Assembly: GCA_023387555.1 (NCBI GenBank)
Contig: JAEWHY010000180.1
Coordinates: 1-9,423, forward strand
Origin: Pseudomonadota bacterium
Lineage (GTDB): Bacteria > Pseudomonadota > Alphaproteobacteria > Rhizobiales > Xanthobacteraceae
Direction of reading: 5' to 3'
Length of the DNA: 9,423 bases
This document shows positions 6,556 to 9,423 of this stretch, in pieces. The position numbers and the translations under genes were made by a program. The notes under the pieces were generated by a model, which was not told the DNA's origin, searched no databases, and saw only the letters and a program-made list of their open reading frames with translations. Each line of letters starts with the position of its first letter. Positions within the stretch are counted from its first letter, which is position 1.

Positions 6556-6614
6556 GACCGGTCCTTTCGGATGAGACGGGAATAGCCGCGGAAGATGCGG
6601 CTGGAAACGCGGCA

Positions 6615-6640
6615 GGAGACGCAACAGGGAGACGCAACAG
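6615..6640. repeat. Two tandem copies of a 13-base unit
   Basis: GGAGACGCAACAG occurs twice in perfect tandem (6615-6627, 6628-6640). Degenerate copies on each side (GGAAACGCGGCA at 6603-6614, GAAACGCGGTT from 6641) suggest an array of about four decayed units. It lies 60-85 bases upstream of the small membrane protein gene, where promoter or regulator contacts would be. No known function. Confidence 0.6.
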
Positions 6641-6682
6641 GAAACGCGGTTACGCAATCCGGCCAACAATACCGGCCCCGCG

Positions 6683-6701
6683 AAAAAGTTCCATCGGAAC
6701 T
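6683..6701 (-). terminator. Probable rho-independent terminator of the lipoprotein gene
   Basis: Read on the minus strand, AGTTCC and GGAACT form a 6-bp stem around the loop GAT, running directly into a run of five T (6687-6683, the first one paired). The stem overlaps the TAG stop codon of the lipoprotein gene. The stem is short but the U-tract and position are right. It would separate the lipoprotein gene from the small membrane protein gene downstream. Confidence 0.55.
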
Positions 6702-7053
6702 ATTGAACGGCGCGCTCGCTGACGGTGCGGAATTTCAGCACGCATTCGCGCTCGGCGGCGGTCAATTCGATCTCGCGCAGATCGCCCAGCGCAATGTTGT
6801 GTTCGTTCTGATAGGCGATCGCGACCGCGAGTTCGCCCCCCGCTCCCTGTCTCGCCCTTTCCATCAGCGCCGCGAGTTCACGCTCGCGCTTGAGCACTTC
6901 GGCGCCGCGCTTGTCGAGCTGATCGCAGCTAAAGAGCCGGAATTTGCCCGGCCGCGCCACAGTATTGACAACCTCGTGGCCCGCGCAGCCCGCCAGCATG
7001 ACGGCGATGGCAGACGCGGCGAAAGCGGGATGCAGGCGCAAGCGAAAGGACAT
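6700..7053 (-). CDS. Small putative lipoprotein, 117 aa
   Basis: The N-terminus is a lipoprotein signal: basic MSFRLRLHP, a hydrophobic core to about residue 20, then the lipobox L-A-G-C with the lipidated cysteine at 23. The mature protein is therefore expected on the periplasmic face of the inner membrane or on the outer membrane. Residues about 40-117 are charged and probably helical (LDKRGAEVLKRERELAALMERARQ, then LREIELTAAERECVLKFRTV). Two further cysteines, in SCDQL and ERECVL, could form a disulfide. I do not recognise a named family. The ATG at 7053 is preferred over a start at 7152 because the signal peptide begins there; the ribosome site is weak. A terminator overlaps its stop codon. 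Confidence 0.75.
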   Translation of the reverse strand: MSFRLRLHPAFAASAIAVMLAGCAGHEVVNTVARPGKFRLFSCDQLDKRGAEVLKRERELAALMERARQGAGGELAVAIAYQNEHNIALGDLREIELTAAERECVLKFRTVSERAVQ

Positions 7054-7464
7054 GGTGCAGTCGGTACTAGCCGATTTTGGCAAAACCCGGATCGGCGTGC
7101 TCAAGCCTCCGATGCCGGACGCAGGGACGCGCCGGAACATTGGCACAAGCACATGAAATTGCTAGTTATTCTTTGTCTTTCCTCTTGGCAGCAATCGCGA
7201 ATGTGGAAAGAAGGACTGCAGTTGATATCGCAAGCTGTAGCAACGTGCGCGGATCGCACAGCACGCACCAGACGCTCGCCACGACTGTCGCGAGCTGACA
7301 GAAGCCGCGCCGCGCGTGCGTCAGAGAACCTCAAGTTGCGATGTCTTATGACACTCGACACTGAAGCCCATACGGGCGATACTCCGCTCATCGCCGCAGG
7401 GCTCACATAGGCATCCCGGTGACTGAGAGACCGCTTGAGCTCCCGCCCAAAGCAGGAGAGCCTG
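7054..7464. other. Gene-free, relatively AT-richer stretch
   Basis: In these 411 bases I see no supported gene. The part around 7150-7250 is visibly less GC-rich than the window (for example TAGTTATTCTTTGTCTTTCC). A plus-strand frame from an ATG at 7153 to 7410 (85 codons) begins like a signal peptide (MKLLVILCLSSW) but turns into arginine-rich low-complexity sequence and lacks a ribosome site. A long minus-strand frame crosses the region and the zinc-ribbon gene, but it reads as antisense of that gene. Promoters for the divergent lipoprotein and zinc-ribbon genes should lie here; I cannot place them with confidence. Confidence 0.5.
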
Positions 7465-7698
7465 GTGGCTTCGAAAGACCCATTCAATTTCGCCAACTCG
7501 CCAGTCGTCGCCCCGATTCCCTGTATCGTGTGCGGCAACAACATGCATTGCGTGCGCCGCCAGCCGCTCGATGAAGGCGAGCGCCAGTTGTTCATGTGCG
7601 CGGCTTGCGGTGGCTCAAGTGAGCGAACCGTCGGACTGGAGGCCAGCGATGCGGATATCCAGCGCGAGGCCGAGAAACGCAGCGGCCTTGCGACGTAA
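7465..7698 (+). CDS. Small zinc-ribbon hypothetical protein, 77 aa
   Basis: A 77-residue protein with two CxxC knuckles, Cys20/Cys23 (PCIVCGNNMHCVRR) and Cys45/Cys48 (FMCAACGG), spaced as in a zinc ribbon; Cys29 is an additional nearby cysteine. The C-terminal 25 residues are acidic and probably helical (EASDADIQREAEKR). The GTG at 7465 is chosen because AGGAGAG at 7454-7460 is an excellent Shine-Dalgarno sequence at normal distance; a TTG at 7435 would add ten residues without one. I do not recognise a named family. Such small ribbons often bind nucleic acid or partner proteins, but no function can be read here. It stands alone between the lipoprotein gene and the leftward tRNA-Leu. Confidence 0.75.
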   Translation: MASKDPFNFANSPVVAPIPCIVCGNNMHCVRRQPLDEGERQLFMCAACGGSSERTVGLEASDADIQREAEKRSGLAT

Positions 7699-7703
7699 GG
7701 CCG
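7683..7703 (+). terminator. Hairpin across the zinc-ribbon gene stop codon
   Basis: CGGCCTT (7683-7689) pairs perfectly with AAGGCCG (7697-7703) around a 7-base loop; the TAA stop codon at 7696-7698 lies at the loop edge. No T-run follows, so it is not a classical terminator. It could protect the mRNA 3' end or assist termination together with the next hairpin. Confidence 0.35.
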
Positions 7704-7729
7704 TAGTCGCCGCCTCTCGCGAACCACTT

Positions 7730-7762
7730 GCAGGGCGCGCGGCAACGCCGCCTTCTCCCTGC
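7730..7762 (+). terminator. Hairpin downstream of the zinc-ribbon gene, no U-tract
   Basis: An outer stem GCAGGG (7730-7735) with CCCTGC (7757-7762) encloses a perfect inner stem GCGGC, loop AAC, GCCGC (7739-7751). It sits 31 bases after the stop codon and before the converging tRNA-Leu. No T-run follows, so the terminator call rests on position and stability. Confidence 0.4.
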
Positions 7763-7822
7763 TCTAGCAAATGCTGATGTGACGCAACCGCGCGTGGCGT
7801 CCGGTTAGGCGAAAGCCCCCGG

Positions 7823-7905
7823 TGCGGACGGAGGGACTCGAACCCTCACGAGGTTACCCTCAACGGATTTTAAGTCCGTTGCGTCTACCATTCCGCCACG
7901 TCCGC
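7823..7905 (-). tRNA. tRNA-Leu (anticodon UAA)
   Basis: On the minus strand an 83-base class II cloverleaf folds cleanly. The acceptor stem GCGGACG pairs with CGTCCGC. The anticodon stem ACGGA/TCCGT closes the loop CTTAAAA, with anticodon TAA at 7872-7870. A long variable arm has the stem GAGG/CCTC, and the T arm is GAGGG-TTCGAGT-CCCTC. The discriminator base is A. The CCA end is only partly encoded (ACC then G), so it is completed after transcription. The long variable arm and the UAA anticodon identify leucine. It lies 52 bases downstream of gpt on the same strand. Confidence 0.96.
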
Positions 7906-7957
7906 TTGCCGGGAGACGCGCGCACCATGGCGCAGCGATGACCGCGCCGCAAGCGCC

Positions 7958-8488
7958 TCACCCGCCCTCGCGGATCGGCGGCATGAAGGCGAGCCCGGTA
8001 TCCCAGGGAAAGAAGATCCAGGTGTCCTGCGACACCTCGGTGATGAAGGTATCGACCAGAGGCCGCCCCATCGGCTTGGCATAGACGGTGGCGAAATGCG
8101 CCTTGGGGATGAGGTCGCGCACGACGCGGGCGGTCTTTCCGGTGTCGACCAGATCGTCGACGATCAGAACGCCCTCGCCGTCGCCATGCGACCCGGCGGT
8201 GACCGCCTCGGCGATCCCCTTGAGGACGCGCAATTCGCCCTGCCGGCCGACGCCCGAGCCCGTACCGGCATAGCTCTCGACGCAGACCGTCTCGATCAGC
8301 CGCACGTTCAACTCGCGTGCGACGATGGCCGCAGGGACAAGGCCGCCCCGCGTGACGCAGACGATGGCGCTGAACGGCCCGACCGAGGCCAGCCGCCAGG
8401 CGAGCGCACGCGCGTCGCGATGAAACTGGTCCCACGACACCGGAAAATGCTTCGGTGCACCCGGATTGGCTTCGGCCATCATCATCAT
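7958..8488 (-). CDS. gpt: Xanthine (guanine) phosphoribosyltransferase, 176 aa
   Basis: A purine-salvage enzyme that joins xanthine, guanine or hypoxanthine to PRPP, giving XMP, GMP or IMP. The sequence tracks E. coli Gpt along its length: VSWDQFHRDARALAWRL near the start, VTRGGLVPAAIVAREL at 45-60, the PRPP loop VLIVDDLVDTGKT at 107-119, KAHFATVYAKPMGRPLVD at 129-146, and the base-binding QDTWIFFPWDTG at 154-165. At 176 residues it is longer than the E. coli protein (152) because of N-terminal and mid-protein additions (about 73-104). Four consecutive ATG codons occupy 8488-8477. GGGGG a few bases upstream favours the first or second, so the mature start is uncertain by up to three residues. 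It is followed by tRNA-Leu and preceded by the dioxygenase gene. Confidence 0.95.
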   Translation of the reverse strand: MMMMAEANPGAPKHFPVSWDQFHRDARALAWRLASVGPFSAIVCVTRGGLVPAAIVARELNVRLIETVCVESYAGTGSGVGRQGELRVLKGIAEAVTAGSHGDGEGVLIVDDLVDTGKTARVVRDLIPKAHFATVYAKPMGRPLVDTFITEVSQDTWIFFPWDTGLAFMPPIREGG

Positions 8489-8515
8489 CGATCATCCCCC
8501 GGCAACGCTCCGCCA

Positions 8516-8531
8516 TGCCTTGGCGAAGGCA
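8516..8531 (-). terminator. Small hairpin between the dioxygenase and gpt genes
   Basis: TGCCTT (8516-8521) and AAGGCA (8526-8531) form a perfect 6-bp stem with a 4-base loop, 47 bases past the dioxygenase stop codon. There is no T-run on the minus strand side, so any role in termination is weak. The rest of the 90-base gap shows only the gpt ribosome site. Confidence 0.25.
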
Positions 8532-8578
8532 GGCTGCCAACGCTCACCGCGTCCCGATCCACAGAAAAATCGCGTCGG

Positions 8579-9175
8579 TCAGGCCTGGTCGAGCACGAAG
8601 TCGAAGCGGGCCACGCCGCCGCTACCGAACGCCATTTCCAGCTCCCGCCGGTAAAGCCGGTCGCGGCTGTTGCCCGGCTCGCCGGGAAAATACAGCTGAG
8701 TGGTGAGAACCGGCCCGTTCGCGGCCTGAACCTTGACGTGATAATGCGCGGTCCGGCCCGTATAACGGGCGGGCCTCACCGTCACGAACCGGTAGCGGCC
8801 CTGCGCGTCGGTGAACTGGTGGCCGCGGCCGCGGAAGCCGCGGTTGTCGTATTCACCTTCGGCGTCGGCATGCCACAGGTCGACTAGCGCATTGGCGACC
8901 GGCTTGCAGCCGCGCGTCAGCACCAGCCCGGTCAGTTCGACGCGCGGGCCTTTCAGTTCGGCTGCGAGATCGGAGCGCAATGGCGAACGCGGCTTGAAGA
9001 ACGGTCCCTCGGTCTGCGCCCGGGTCGCGCGGGGGTCCGCATCGCATTGCGGCGTCGGCGCCAGCGACTGCCCGAACGCCAGCGACGGTGCCGCGATCTG
9101 CGGCATCACAACGCCAGCGAGCGCTCCTGCACCCATCCTCAGCACGTCGCGCCGCGGGTGACGCATCAGAACCAT
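8579..9175 (-). CDS. Tat-exported intradiol ring-cleavage dioxygenase family protein, 198 aa
   Basis: A member of the intradiol dioxygenase fold (protocatechuate 3,4-dioxygenase / catechol 1,2-dioxygenase), which opens catechol-type rings between the two hydroxyls using Fe(III) and O2. The Fe ligands are Tyr109 (GEYDN), Tyr138 (ARYTG), His144 and His146 (AHYHV). TEGPFF at 55-60 and ALVDLWHADAEGEYDN are family landmarks. The N-terminus has a twin-arginine signal (HPRRDVLRMGAGALAG, residues 6-21) with likely cleavage near AFGQ (33-36), so the enzyme is probably folded and exported to the periplasm. The ATG at 9175 is preferred because AAGGA lies 7 bases upstream; a GTG at 9190 overlaps that site. 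The substrate is unknown: exported members are often annotated only as dioxygenase-like, and no catabolic neighbours are present. Confidence 0.9.
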   Translation of the reverse strand: MVLMRHPRRDVLRMGAGALAGVVMPQIAAPSLAFGQSLAPTPQCDADPRATRAQTEGPFFKPRSPLRSDLAAELKGPRVELTGLVLTRGCKPVANALVDLWHADAEGEYDNRGFRGRGHQFTDAQGRYRFVTVRPARYTGRTAHYHVKVQAANGPVLTTQLYFPGEPGNSRDRLYRRELEMAFGSGGVARFDFVLDQA

Positions 9176-9264
9176 GCCAATATCCTTCACGCTGTTCGCG
9201 CCGATCAGGCTCAGCTTTCACGGCGATTTCGCGACGGCTGGCGCGCGCGGCGATCACGATCCGG

Positions 9265-9423
9265 TCAGCCGCCGGACTTCAGCCTCGCCTTCACCACCTC
9301 GAGCATCCGGTGCACGGCGGCGGTCGCGGCCGCCAGCGCCTCGGGGTCGCGGGAGCGGATCACGATGTTGGTGTTCGGCCCGCTGTTGTCGTCGAAGAAC
9401 GGATAGCTGCCGAAGCTGGCATC
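9265..9423 (-). CDS. Competence/damage-inducible (CinA N-domain / MoCF-like) protein, C-terminal 52 residues (partial)
   Basis: The frame enters from the right edge and ends at a TGA at 9265-9267. The visible tail reads SFGSYPFFDDNSGPNTNIVIRSRD and then a C-terminal helix ending KSGG. The pattern S-x-GSYPFF...TN-(I/L)-V-(I/L)-RS-x-D followed by a helix matches the C-terminus of stand-alone CinA N-terminal-domain proteins (molybdopterin-binding MoCF fold) as I know them from alphaproteobacteria. The catalytic/binding core is outside the window, so the assignment rests on this tail. It lies 89 bases upstream of the dioxygenase start on the same strand. Confidence 0.72.
   Translation of the reverse strand, partial: DASFGSYPFFDDNSGPNTNIVIRSRDPEALAAATAAVHRMLEVVKARLKSGG

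Noticed and set aside
7153..7410. 85-codon plus-strand frame starting like a signal peptide
   Set aside because: No ribosome site. After the first dozen residues it is arginine-rich and low complexity, with no lipobox or family resemblance.
7101..7745. 214-codon minus-strand frame antisense to the zinc-ribbon gene
   Set aside because: No ribosome site and no recognisable domain; the opposite strand carries a paired-CxxC protein with a strong Shine-Dalgarno sequence.
7801..7820. GGC-GAAA-GCC hairpin after the tRNA as a terminator
   Set aside because: Only three base pairs can form and no T-run follows.
7823..7905. tRNA-Leu as the attachment site of an integrated element
   Set aside because: No integrase gene and no second copy of the tRNA 3' end are visible in the window.
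1..9423. CRISPR array, insertion sequence, prophage or defence cluster
   Set aside because: No regularly spaced repeats, transposase, integrase, phage structural or defence-type genes were seen on either strand.

Overview
The window is GC-rich DNA of an alphaproteobacterium. The gene types and the protein flavour point to the order Hyphomicrobiales (Rhizobiales), most likely the Bradyrhizobium / Rhodopseudomonas / Afipia group. The evidence is a zf-CHCC (NDUFS6-like) small protein, a core MetE-like methionine synthase, a short CsoR next to a CPC-type copper ATPase, and a Gpt next to a CinA/MoCF-type gene. This placement is inference from recalled family resemblance, not from a search.

Layout, left to right. 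(1) 1-573, minus: N-terminal part of an unrecognised membrane-anchored protein that runs off the left edge. (2) 790-3311, plus: a tight three-gene run of a zf-CHCC zinc protein, a class A FAD-dependent aromatic monooxygenase (GTG start) and a MesD-like, folate-independent type methionine synthase. The gaps are 18 and 35 bases. (3) 3312-3690: no gene. It contains a striking 160-base element at 3396-3555 whose 19-base terminal inverted repeats enclose four hairpins packed end to end. (4) 3691-6387: a divergent copper-homeostasis pair, csoR (minus) and a P1B-type Cu(I) ATPase (plus). They are separated by 45 bases that carry a 17-base CsoR-type operator and two overlapping promoters that appear to share one palindromic -10 box. 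(5) 6394-7053, minus: a 53-residue membrane peptide resembling the Thivi_2564 family, and a 117-residue lipoprotein with its own probable terminator. (6) 7054-7464: no convincing gene and more AT-rich than its surroundings. (7) 7465-7698, plus: a 77-residue zinc-ribbon protein. (8) 7823-9423, minus: tRNA-Leu(UAA), xanthine phosphoribosyltransferase gpt, a Tat-exported intradiol dioxygenase, and the C-terminal end of a competence/damage-inducible (CinA N-domain/MoCF-like) protein.

How the genes work together. The copper module reads clearly: Cu(I) binding to CsoR should release the shared promoter region, and the ATPase, with YHS and HMBD metal-binding modules instead of classical HMA domains, exports the metal. 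The 790-3311 group may be one transcript. Its methionine synthase has all four zinc ligands but no DUF1852 (MesX) partner in view, and a flavoprotein monooxygenase sits just upstream. Most of the rest is ordinary chromosomal backbone. I see no insertion sequence, CRISPR array, prophage or defence system.
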